A stretch of 9,878 nt of DNA. Origin: Ruminococcus sp. UBA7014 (GTDB lineage: Bacteria; Bacillota; Clostridia; Oscillospirales; Ruminococcaceae). Both the position numbers and the translations under genes were made by a program. Each line of letters begins with the position of its first letter. Within the stretch, counting starts at the first letter, position 1. The notes beneath the pieces are model-generated. The model saw only the letters and a list, made by a program, of their open reading frames with translations. It ran no database searches and was not told the DNA's origin. The stretch covers positions 1-9,878 of the forward strand of contig DJXC01000060.1 of NCBI GenBank assembly GCA_002449575.1, given 5' to 3'. Shown here in pieces: positions 1-5,688 of this stretch.

Positions 1-1132
1 AAGTTGTAGTCGTGGTTGTCGTTTCAGGCGTAGTGGAGGTTGTAGTCGTGGTTGTCGTTTCTGTTGTAGTTGTCGTTGTTTCTGTAGTCGTTGTAGTAGT
101 TGTTTCCGGAGGTGTTATGTCTATCGGCTGGGAACTGCTTCCGCCATAGGGGACTTCTTTTAGCGTAGGATAGGCATAATCCGCACCAGAATTAATCTCC
201 CATGTTGTATCAAAATCAAAAGCAAAATTTGACTGTTCTTTCATCTGGTCTTCTGAGTAGCCGGCAGCACTTGTGTAATAGCTGTCTTTGTGGTTGCCGG
301 AAGCTGCATAGGCGGAATTGGTATTCAGATAATAGTTATTCTGGAAATACAGTAAACTGTTGCTGGAATAGCCGCACACACTGCCAATATTATATGTGCC
401 TGTTGCATTTTGTGCAACAGTAACTGCTCCTGTATTATAGCTGTTTGTGATGGTAGAACTGTAACCTGCCACACCACCAAATGCAAAAATAGTTTTCGTA
501 CTACCATTGAATGTGCTGACAGTAACATTACTGTTGTTGAATGTGTCCTGTACAAAACTCATACCACTTAAGCCACCGATACAGTAAGTATTGTCACTTC
601 CGGCATAGACATTCACTCGTACATTGCCTGTCGTATAGCATTTGGAGACTTTTCCGTTATAGCCTACAATGCCGCCGACATAAATATAAGTATTGCTTGC
701 AGCAACAGATTCTGGTATGGTAATGTCAATATTGCAGTCAACAAGCGCAAGACGTGTAATCGAAGCAGTAGAAGAACATTCCCCAAATAAACCAATGACA
801 TAGTTGCTGACTTCTCCGGAAATTGTCAGATTTTTGATAGCATAGCCGTTACCATCAAAAGTTCCACGGAAGGGTGTCAGCTTTTGACCGATAGGAGTCC
901 AGTTGATGCCAGAAAGGTCAATGTCATTCATCAGAATATAATTTCCGTTCATATTGCTGATATTGCTCAGGTCATCTGCTGAATAAATACCCGTATAGCC
1001 CGCTGGGACTGAAGTATAGACCGCTGCGGAAACAGGAAGTGCAACAGCACGCATCTGTGGTACAGATACGCCTGTACATAGAATTCCTGCAAGCAGAACT
1101 GCACCAAATTTCTGGATATTTGTTTTTTTCAT
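1..1132 (-). CDS. Secreted GLUG-repeat protein with poly-Thr linker (C-terminus cut off by window edge)
   Basis: I translated this from the reverse strand: an ATG at 1132-1130 opens 377 codons with no stop before the window edge, so the gene is 3'-partial. A strong AAAGGAGG ribosome site sits at 1147-1140. Residues 1-37 form a signal peptide (MKK start, hydrophobic core around 9-23, a VSAA end suggesting signal peptidase I cleavage). Residues about 45-330 carry GLUG-like beta-repeat elements: DLSNISNMNGNYILMNDIDL, then FRGTFDGNGYAIKNLTISG, then repeated GGIVGY / GGVAGY / GSVCGY turns, each followed by an S-x-CYTTG or SYNTG strand. From residue 341 a linker of seven- or six-Thr blocks separated by Glu, Pro-Glu or Ser begins and is still running at the edge. 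GLUG domains occur in adhesins and M26 peptidases. In Ruminococcus, Thr linkers commonly join modules to a dockerin or a cell-wall anchor, so such a C-terminus is expected but not seen. It is exported; its ligand or substrate is unknown. Confidence 0.85.
   Translation of the reverse strand, partial: MKKTNIQKFGAVLLAGILCTGVSVPQMRAVALPVSAAVYTSVPAGYTGIYSADDLSNISNMNGNYILMNDIDLSGINWTPIGQKLTPFRGTFDGNGYAIKNLTISGEVSNYVIGLFGECSSTASITRLALVDCNIDITIPESVAASNTYIYVGGIVGYNGKVSKCYTTGNVRVNVYAGSDNTYCIGGLSGMSFVQDTFNNSNVTVSTFNGSTKTIFAFGGVAGYSSTITNSYNTGAVTVAQNATGTYNIGSVCGYSSNSLLYFQNNYYLNTNSAYAASGNHKDSYYTSAAGYSEDQMKEQSNFAFDFDTTWEINSGADYAYPTLKEVPYGGSSSQPIDITPPETTTTTTTETTTTTTETTTTTTTSTTPETTTTTTT
3..60 (-). repeat. Direct repeat in the poly-Thr linker coding region
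   Basis: An identical 22-base block occurs at 3-24 and 39-60, a 36-base (12-codon) period. Each block encodes a Glu followed by most of a seven-Thr run. The stretch 1-105 is otherwise degenerate ACN-codon repeat on the minus strand (GTN-rich on the plus strand). Conservation of the exact codon order between the two blocks, when four Thr codons are available, points to recent DNA-level duplication rather than amino-acid selection alone. Confidence 0.75.
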
Positions 1133-1163
1133 ATAAATTCCTCCTTTTAATTTATTCAAATTA

Positions 1164-1192
1164 TTTATAATTTATTATGAAAATCATATCAA
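1164..1192 (-). promoter_or_regulatory. SigA-type promoter of the GLUG-repeat protein gene
   Basis: On the minus strand TTGATA (1192-1187) and TATAAA (1169-1164) are separated by 17 bases, each one mismatch from the consensus hexamers. The predicted start of transcription is near 1157, leaving a leader of about 25 bases that contains the AAAGGAGG ribosome site. This lies downstream of the rpmB terminator hairpin, so the gene is expressed independently of rpmB. Confidence 0.7.
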
Positions 1193-1207
1193 TTCTGAAA
1201 AAATGAA

Positions 1208-1255
1208 AAAATCAGGAGTACAGATGCAAAAGCGTCTGCCTCCTGATTGTTTTTT
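1208..1255 (-). terminator. Intrinsic terminator after rpmB, symmetrical enough to work both ways
   Basis: The arms atcaggag (1211-1218) and ctcctgat (1240-1247) pair exactly. An inner helix of cagatgc with gcgtctg (1221-1227 with 1232-1238, one G:U) follows after a small mismatch, closed by an AAAA tetraloop on the plus strand. On the minus strand the stem is followed by a T tract with one interruption, as expected for stopping rpmB transcription. On the plus strand it is followed by tgtttttt, so it could also block transcription from the left. Confidence 0.85.
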
Positions 1256-1269
1256 CATCATCATGCGGA

Positions 1270-1455
1270 TTATGCACGTTCCACCTTGCCGGAACGCAGA
1301 CATCTGGAGCATACATAGATGTGACAGGGAGAACCCTTTACAATTGCCTTGACACGCTGTACATTCGGTTTCCATGTTCTGTTGGAAGAACGGTGAGAGT
1401 GGGACACCTTGTTTCCGAATGTTACGCCTTTTCCGCAAACTGCACATTTTGCCAT
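1270..1455 (-). CDS. rpmB: 50S ribosomal protein L28, zinc-binding form
   Basis: This 61-residue protein starts at the ATG at 1455-1453, where the family's MAKC start lies, not at upstream in-frame codons. An AAAGGTAGGTG ribosome site lies at 1473-1463. L28 is a small structural protein of the large ribosomal subunit near the E site. The sequence shows the typical opening MAKCAVCGKGVTFGNKVSHS and then the basic RTWKPNVQRV segment. Two Cys pairs, C4-x2-C7 and C49-x2-C52, mark the zinc-ribbon (C+) version; C44 is an additional cysteine. The length is usual for the family. The gene is monocistronic: it has its own strong promoter at 1540-1512 and is closed by a hairpin terminator immediately after the TAA stop. 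Confidence 0.97.
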   Translation of the reverse strand: MAKCAVCGKGVTFGNKVSHSHRSSNRTWKPNVQRVKAIVKGSPCHIYVCSRCLRSGKVERA

Positions 1456-1511
1456 TGAAATACACCTACCTTTCGCTCTAAAAAAAACGTGTAAAAACAC
1501 TTATGTGATAT

Positions 1512-1540
1512 ATTATAGCATAAAGCCGGAAAAAAAGCAA
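1512..1540 (-). promoter_or_regulatory. Strong promoter of rpmB with extended -10
   Basis: On the minus strand TTGCTT (1540-1535) and a perfect TATAAT (1517-1512) are 17 bases apart, and a TG dinucleotide one base before the -10 gives an extended -10 (TGCTATAAT). Directly upstream of the -35 lies an A/T tract (about 1541-1575), suited to act as an UP element for the alpha subunit of RNA polymerase. This is consistent with the high expression needed for a ribosomal protein. Confidence 0.85.
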
Positions 1541-1610
1541 GTGTTTTTTCAAATTTTTTAAAAAAAAATTTTTTCAGCAGATAGCATCAAAGCTCCAGAA
1601 AGAAAACAGA

Positions 1611-1639
1611 TTGACATTTCTGATAAAATCTTGTATAAT
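1611..1639 (+). promoter_or_regulatory. Perfect-consensus SigA promoter of the Sel1/DUF6273 gene
   Basis: TTGACA (1611-1616), a 17-base spacer, and TATAAT (1634-1639) match the vegetative consensus at every position. Transcription should start near 1646. This helps decide the start codon of the next gene, because the upstream ATG at 1654 would be only about 8 bases into the message. Confidence 0.9.
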
Positions 1640-1668
1640 AATAATATCAAATTATGGGAAGTGATATT

Positions 1669-2415
1669 TTGAAACAGAAAATCTTGACTTTCAGTCCCCT
1701 GAGTGATGCCGAATGTCAGAAGCTTGTGCCGGAAACTTCGCCGGAAAAAATGTTCCAAAACGGAAAAGCACACCACGAAGAAGCTTTCAGACTGTTTCAG
1801 AAAGCTGCTGAACAGGGAAGCGCAGAGGCACAAGCCTATGTGAATTTTTATCAGATGATGGAAAAGAAAATACAAAAAGAAAAAAATAACCCCCCTCACA
1901 TGAAACAGAATGCCGGACAGAAAAAAATTCCGATTACAGAAACCCTGAAAAATGCAAAAATCAATGATATTATCCGTTTCGGCAACTATGACTGGTATAT
2001 TATCAGCAAATCTTCTGACAGATGTACACTGTTCTGTAAAGATATTGTCAGTCAAAAAGCATATCATGAAAAAACAGAAACTGTGATATGGAAAAACTGT
2101 ACGCTTCGCAGATGGCTGAATCATGAATTTTATGATGAATTTACCAGTGAAGAAAAAGCGTTGATTACAAAAACTTCACACAGAATTAAGAACAGTAATG
2201 AAGAAATACAGGATGATATTTATCTTCTGAGTATTGAAGAAACAGAAAAGCTTACAAGAAAAATACGTTCCTGTAGTGCATGGTGGTGGCTGCGTTCATC
2301 GGGAGATACCCTTCAGCTTGCTGCATTGATTTATTCCATGGGTAACTCCAGTAAACATGGCTATGTTGTCAGCGAAGTGAACGGTGTCCGTCCGGCTTTG
2401 ACATTGAAATTCTGA
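1669..2415 (+). CDS. Sel1-like / DUF6273 domain protein
   Basis: Unknown function; predicted cytoplasmic, with no signal peptide or membrane segment. I place the start at the TTG at 1669 (248 residues) because GGGAAGTGAT at 1656-1665 matches an extended Shine-Dalgarno at ideal spacing, while the in-frame ATG at 1654 would overlap that site and have almost no leader. Residues about 33-60 (NGKAHHEEAFRLFQKAAEQG and on) resemble one Sel1/TPR-like helical repeat. Residues 61-97 are a Lys/Gln-rich, probably flexible linker. Residues about 98-248 show the DUF6273 pattern: FGNYDWYII, then W-x-N-C-T-L-R-R-W-L-N-x-E-F-Y, then DIYLLSIEE, then WWWLRSSGD (205-213) and NGVRPALTL at the C-terminus. That fold recalls the FGE-sulfatase/C-type-lectin-like class, but no catalytic residues can be assigned. 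It has its own promoter and is followed by another, so it is probably monocistronic. Confidence 0.85.
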   Translation: MKQKILTFSPLSDAECQKLVPETSPEKMFQNGKAHHEEAFRLFQKAAEQGSAEAQAYVNFYQMMEKKIQKEKNNPPHMKQNAGQKKIPITETLKNAKINDIIRFGNYDWYIISKSSDRCTLFCKDIVSQKAYHEKTETVIWKNCTLRRWLNHEFYDEFTSEEKALITKTSHRIKNSNEEIQDDIYLLSIEETEKLTRKIRSCSAWWWLRSSGDTLQLAALIYSMGNSSKHGYVVSEVNGVRPALTLKF

Positions 2416-2441
2416 ATGTGTAAAATTTTATCAAAATAGAC

Positions 2442-2470
2442 TTGCAATGTTTTCTGTTTTGTAGTATAAT
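2442..2470 (+). promoter_or_regulatory. SigA-type promoter of the M50 protease - scpAB operon
   Basis: TTGCAA (2442-2447), a 17-base spacer, and a perfect TATAAT (2465-2470) precede a leader of about 33 bases. No clear terminator separates it from the preceding gene (stop at 2413-2415), so some read-through is possible. It is the last convincing promoter until 8004, which suggests the eight genes from 2510 to 8007 can be co-transcribed. Confidence 0.85.
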
Positions 2471-2509
2471 AAAATAGTATGTTTTAAATATCAGGAAAGG
2501 GATGGTTGT

Positions 2510-3124
2510 TTGAGTTCGGATACACTGCTTGCATATTTTGTCAGGATTATGATTATTTTGCTGATTAATCCGCTCCATGAATGCGCTCACGCATGGTCAG
2601 CACATAAGCTCGGAGATGATACCGCTAAACTTGAAGGCAGAATGACACTTTCACCACTGGCACATATTGACTTGTTTGGGTGTCTTCTTCTGTTGCTCTG
2701 TGGGTTCGGCTGGGCAAAGCCTGTTCCTGTCAATCCCAACAATTTCAAAAACCCACGCAAAGGCATGATGCTGACTGCCATTGCAGGACCGCTTTCCAAT
2801 CTGTTTGCCGCATTCGCCGGTATGATTGCATTCCGGCTGTATCATGGTAATGTAGAAGCTCTGTATGATGTTTTGACTTATTTTATTATTATTAATATTA
2901 ATCTTTGCGTGTTCAATATGATTCCTGTGCCGCCTCTGGACGGCTCAAGAGTGCTGACCTATTTTCTGCCGCCGAATGCGGCTGTCTGGTTTATGAGAAA
3001 TCAAAGATATTTTTATGGTGTTGTCATGCTCCTGATGATTACTGGTATTCTGAGCATTCCATTGTCTTATGTGGTCAATTGGATATATCGGCTCTTCATC
3101 CTGATGACGAATTTTCTGGGGTAG
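2510..3124 (+). CDS. Site-2 protease family (M50) membrane metalloprotease
   Basis: This is a 204-residue integral membrane protein of the short, PDZ-less S2P group (compare B. subtilis YwhC/YdfK-like clostridial proteins and the SpoIVFB clan). The zinc motif HECAH is at residues 23-27 within NPLHECAHAW, with Glu24 as catalytic base. The third ligand is Asp144 in the conserved FNMIPVPPLDGSR. Hydrophobic segments fall at about 9-22, 53-67, 86-110, 121-138 and 165-185. GPLSN (93-97) is typical of the family. Cleavage would be within the membrane; the substrate is unknown. The start is a TTG at 2510, supported by AGGAAAGG at 2493-2500. It is the first gene of the run, and its TAG stop lies five bases before the scpA ATG. 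In many Firmicutes this gene sits directly upstream of scpA, so the pairing is normal although the functional link is unclear. Confidence 0.93.
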   Translation: MSSDTLLAYFVRIMIILLINPLHECAHAWSAHKLGDDTAKLEGRMTLSPLAHIDLFGCLLLLLCGFGWAKPVPVNPNNFKNPRKGMMLTAIAGPLSNLFAAFAGMIAFRLYHGNVEALYDVLTYFIIININLCVFNMIPVPPLDGSRVLTYFLPPNAAVWFMRNQRYFYGVVMLLMITGILSIPLSYVVNWIYRLFILMTNFLG

Positions 3125-3129
3125 CGCAT

Positions 3130-3840
3130 ATGACGGAAATGCAGTTTAAATTAGATGTCTTTGAAGGTCCTCTCGATTTGCTTTTGCATCTGATTTCGAA
3201 GCATCAGCTGAATATTCATGATATTGAAATCACAAAATTATTGGAACAGTATCTCCTGTATATGGATGCCGCCCGCCAGCAGAACCTTGAACTTGCCGGC
3301 GAATTTCTAGAAATGGCTGCCAGACTTGTCTATATCAAAGCCATTTCACTTCTTCCCAAACCAGAAGAAGCTGAAAAAGCCAAGCGGGAACTACAGGGCA
3401 GCCTGATGGAATATGCTCTTGCACAGGCAGCAGCCAAACAACTCCGGGAACAATTCCTTGCAGATGATATTTTCGTCCGCAAGCCTGTAAAACTCCCGAA
3501 AGTACAACAGGCTTACAAACTGCGGCATTCTCCGGACAGGCTCGCCGAAATCTTTGCACAAATCGGAAAAGAACGAATGAAAGGAAAGCTTCTTTCAGAT
3601 AAGATTACCAATACAGTCACACAGGCAAAAAGTGTTTCTGTCATTTCTAAAGTTGTTTCAATTCTGCGGCGGCTTTATGGCGGAAATACTGTAACAGTCG
3701 ATTCTCTTTATGACGGTGTTACTGACCGTTCTGCAAGAGTGGCAACATTCCTTGCAGTTCTGGAACTGACACGCTTCGGCAGAATCAGACTCAATGAAGA
3801 TAACACACTGCTGACGATGTGTGAGAAAAAAGGAAGGTGA
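3130..3840 (+). CDS. scpA: Segregation and condensation protein A (kleisin)
   Basis: A 236-residue kleisin that bridges the heads of the Smc dimer and binds ScpB, organising and segregating newly replicated origins. The N-terminal Smc-neck binding region is intact: FKLDVFEGPLDLLLHLI followed by I-x-I-H-D-I-E-I-x-x-I/L-x-x-Q-Y. The helical segment ELAGEFLEMAARLVYIKA is the family's most conserved stretch. A Lys/Glu-rich linker (about 78-90) and a C-terminal winged helix (about 160-232, ending in the ELTRFGRIRL region) follow. I chose the ATG at 3130 because the family begins just before this motif; the open frame extends upstream through the protease gene but that part is not protein-like. The ribosome site is weak (GGGG at 3118-3121), which suggests translational coupling to the protease gene. 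Smc itself is not in the window. Confidence 0.97.
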   Translation: MTEMQFKLDVFEGPLDLLLHLISKHQLNIHDIEITKLLEQYLLYMDAARQQNLELAGEFLEMAARLVYIKAISLLPKPEEAEKAKRELQGSLMEYALAQAAAKQLREQFLADDIFVRKPVKLPKVQQAYKLRHSPDRLAEIFAQIGKERMKGKLLSDKITNTVTQAKSVSVISKVVSILRRLYGGNTVTVDSLYDGVTDRSARVATFLAVLELTRFGRIRLNEDNTLLTMCEKKGR

Positions 3841-3848
3841 CAGTTTTC

Positions 3849-4415
3849 ATGACAGAAGAAAATCAGCTTTCTGCAATGGCGGAAGCCGTGCTGTTCGCTG
3901 CCGGTGAACCGCTGGAATCTTCCAGAATTGCACAGGCTCTCGGTGTGACGGAATCTGAAATTCCGCTTATTATGCAGAAACTGGAACAGCGTTATACAGA
4001 AACAAATTCTGCTTTACAGATTTTGCATCTGGAAAAAGCATGGCAGTTAGCAGCAAAACAGGAGTTCGCCCCCGTTATCCGGACAGCTCTGGAAACCAGA
4101 AGAATGCAGCCGCTTTCTAATGCAGCAATGGAAACTCTGACGATTATCGCCTATAATCAGCCTGTCAGCAAGGGCTTTGTAGAGCGAGTCCGTGGCGTTG
4201 ACAGTTCCTCGGTCGTCAATTCGCTTGCAGACAAGGGGCTTGTCGAAGAAGCCGGAAGAATTGACGTTCCGGGGCATCCTATCGGCTACCGGACGACAGA
4301 TTTGTTTCTCAGGGTATTCGGTCTGCATTCTCTGAAAGAACTGCCAGAACCCAGACCGGCTGAATCAGGCGGAAACTTTACCGGAGAACTTACAGAACAG
4401 GAAGTGCCGACATGA
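3849..4415 (+). CDS. scpB: Segregation and condensation protein B
   Basis: A 188-residue dimeric protein with two winged helices that binds ScpA in the Smc-ScpAB complex. Diagnostic sequence includes EAVLFAAGEPL near the N-terminus, LSNAAMETLTIIAYNQPVSK, then ERVRGVDSSSVVNSLADKGL and PGHPIGYRTTDLFLRVFGL. The acidic C-terminal tail after the LKELPEP segment is probably disordered. Two starts are possible: GTG at 3837, which overlaps the scpA stop, or ATG at 3849. I prefer the ATG because AAGGTGA at 3834-3840 then has a normal spacing of about 8 bases, whereas the GTG would have its ribosome site abutting it. The stop overlaps the next gene's ATG as ATGA, a sign of translational coupling. Confidence 0.96.
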   Translation: MTEENQLSAMAEAVLFAAGEPLESSRIAQALGVTESEIPLIMQKLEQRYTETNSALQILHLEKAWQLAAKQEFAPVIRTALETRRMQPLSNAAMETLTIIAYNQPVSKGFVERVRGVDSSSVVNSLADKGLVEEAGRIDVPGHPIGYRTTDLFLRVFGLHSLKELPEPRPAESGGNFTGELTEQEVPT

Positions 4416-5128
4416 TGTTTTTTTTCGGAATTTTAAGACTGCTGATGCGCATTATGCTGACTGTTCTGCTGATAATATTATTAATTATTATTATTTTCTG
4501 CATATCAAGCGTGAAAGTCAATCTCAGTTTCTGGGACGGAAAATTTGACTGGAATGTCCGGTATTTCGGTCTGCAAATTCTGCCACGAAAGAAAAAAGAA
4601 AAGAAAACCGGAAATTCTGAAAATCAGAAAAAATCTGATAAAAAATCAGAAATATCTCAAAAAGAAGAAACTGCCGAAACAGAAGAAAATCCGAAAAAGC
4701 CTGTTCCGGAATTAATGGATAAAATTCTGGAAAAAATGCAGAAGACAGTTAAGCGGCTCGACCTTGCCGGAAGTGGGCTGACTGCCTTGCCATCGGCACT
4801 CTACTGGTTCGGACGGGCTGTCACTTGGTATGATATCGAAACAGATATTCTCATTGCAGATGAAGATGCTGCTGTCTGTGCCAGAAATTACGGTCTTGCA
4901 CAGATGGTGCTGCAAAATCTGTTTGGGCAGACCGGAAGTATGATTCATGTCAGGCGAAAATCTGTCAGCATACGCTGTGATTTTATCGAAGATAAAAGTA
5001 AATATCAGTTCCGTTGTAAAGTGAAAATCAATATCGGCAAAACAATTCTTGCTGGAATTGTCTTTCTCTGGAACTATCTGAAAGCCAGCGGACAGGCAAA
5101 GAAAACTATCGTCAGTCCAAAATTATAA
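4412..5128 (+). CDS. DUF2953 membrane-anchored protein (YtfI-like)
   Basis: This 238-residue protein has one long N-terminal transmembrane helix (about 7-33, Leu/Ile-rich). A short conserved strand region follows (VKVNLSFWDGKFDWNVRYFGLQI). Residues about 59-97 form a highly charged Lys/Glu/Ser segment, which is probably disordered. A C-terminal domain then contains DIETDILIADEDAAVCARNYG and RKSVSIRCDF, the pattern of DUF2953. The family's function is not established. In Bacillus subtilis the member YtfI is encoded next to YtfJ, and here the next gene is the ytfJ/gerW homologue, which supports the assignment. The ATG at 4412 overlaps the scpB stop by four bases; a second ATG follows immediately at 4415. 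An exact 23-base repeat in its charged segment recurs in the next gene. Confidence 0.85.
   Translation: MMFFFGILRLLMRIMLTVLLIILLIIIIFCISSVKVNLSFWDGKFDWNVRYFGLQILPRKKKEKKTGNSENQKKSDKKSEISQKEETAETEENPKKPVPELMDKILEKMQKTVKRLDLAGSGLTALPSALYWFGRAVTWYDIETDILIADEDAAVCARNYGLAQMVLQNLFGQTGSMIHVRRKSVSIRCDFIEDKSKYQFRCKVKINIGKTILAGIVFLWNYLKASGQAKKTIVSPKL
4666..4688 (+). repeat. Copy 1 of a 23-base exact repeat shared with the gerW-like gene
   Basis: Bases 4666-4688 are identical to 5577-5599. Both lie in the same codon phase and encode the acidic string ETAETEE within Lys/Glu-rich, probably disordered segments of neighbouring genes. Confidence 0.8.
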
Positions 5129-5163
5129 TCAGCGGCAGCAACCGCAGAAGGAGTTTTTTTACT

Positions 5164-5622
5164 ATGAGTGAGCATAAAATTAATGGCTTTATTGGTGTAA
5201 GTGTGGAGAAAATCCGCAGTATGGTAGATACAGATACCATGATTGGCAATCCGATTTCATGCGGAGACGGTGTGACAGTCATTCCGGTATCGAAAATTTC
5301 TGTCGGCTTTGCTTCCGGCGGTTCAGATTTGCCAACCCGTACCAATAAAGAATATTTCGCCGGCGGCGCAGGTGCAGGTATGAGTGTTAAGCCTGTCGGC
5401 TTTCTGGTTATCAGCAACGGAGAAGTCAAAATGGTACAGCTTTCCGAAAAAGGCGGCGATGGTGCTTCTTCTATCATGAGCCAGCTCCCGGACGTTCTGG
5501 AAAAAATAAAAGAAGTTTTCTCCAAAGACAAATCAGAAAAAAAAGAAAAAGTCAAAGTCAGAAAAACAGATAAATCAGAAACTGCCGAAACAGAAGAAAT
5601 CATTCAGGAAGCAGAAGCCTGA
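5164..5622 (+). CDS. ytfJ: GerW/YtfJ family sporulation protein
   Basis: A 152-residue protein of the GerW family. In Bacillus the family member is a forespore protein needed for normal germination responses; its exact biochemical role is not settled. Here the N-terminal helix GVSVEKIRSMVDTDTMIGNP, the strand DGVTVIPVSKISVGFASGG, the Gly-rich loop FAGGAGAG (65-72) and KPVGFLVISNGEVKMV (76-91) match the family closely. The tail after residue 110 is unusually charged: a run of Lys/Glu/Ser ending in ETAETEE and EAEA, probably disordered. The ATG at 5164 is preceded by AAGGAG at 5148-5153. It lies 35 bases after the DUF2953 gene with no promoter seen between, so the two are probably co-transcribed. 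Presence of this gene fits a spore-forming ancestry, but homologues also occur in non-sporulating relatives. Confidence 0.93.
   Translation: MSEHKINGFIGVSVEKIRSMVDTDTMIGNPISCGDGVTVIPVSKISVGFASGGSDLPTRTNKEYFAGGAGAGMSVKPVGFLVISNGEVKMVQLSEKGGDGASSIMSQLPDVLEKIKEVFSKDKSEKKEKVKVRKTDKSETAETEEIIQEAEA
5577..5599 (+). repeat. Copy 2 of the 23-base exact repeat shared with the DUF2953 gene
   Basis: Identical to 4666-4688 and in the same reading phase, located at the end of the charged tail of the gerW-like gene. The copies are 911 bases apart in direct orientation. Confidence 0.8.
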
Positions 5623-5652
5623 TTCATAAAAAAGACTTTGTCCGCATATACT

Positions 5653-5677
5653 CTGGCATAAAAAATATGAATGCCGG
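5653..5677 (+). promoter_or_regulatory. Hairpin overlapping the ribosome site of the carboxypeptidase gene
   Basis: ctggcat (5653-5659) can pair with atgccgg (5671-5677), including one G:U pair, around an 11-base A-rich loop. The right arm contains the first two bases of the GGAGG ribosome site (5676-5680) for the next ATG at 5689. The stem could lower initiation, but it is short and there is no T tract, so it is not a terminator. Regulation is inferred only. Confidence 0.35.
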
Positions 5678-5688
5678 AGGTCTGACAA

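Noticed and set aside
1..105. CRISPR-like or satellite repeat at the left edge
   Set aside because: The repetition is in frame with the Thr-rich linker, lacks unique spacers and is explained by coding for Thr blocks.
202..723. Open frames on the plus strand opposite the GLUG protein gene
   Set aside because: They are antisense shadows of the repeat gene: Cys/His/Ser-rich, with no ribosome site or recognisable domain.
1558..2124. A 188-codon minus-strand open frame opposite the DUF6273 gene
   Set aside because: It is Phe-rich with no ribosome site; the plus-strand gene has a perfect promoter and a recognisable domain.
2905..3129. N-terminal extension of the scpA reading frame into the protease gene
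   Set aside because: The frame is open but the translation is Cys/Trp-rich and unlike any ScpA; the family begins at MTEMQFKLDVFEGPLD, and the protease frame over the same bases has clear conserved motifs.
5112..5603. A 163-codon minus-strand open frame opposite the gerW-like gene
   Set aside because: It mirrors a conserved GerW protein and its own translation is low-complexity Leu/Ser/Pro/Thr without motifs.
5644..5663. Possible forespore sigma (SigF/SigG-like) promoter ahead of the carboxypeptidase gene
   Set aside because: GCATA and CATAAAA are present but only about 8 bases apart, far from the roughly 17-base spacing these factors need.
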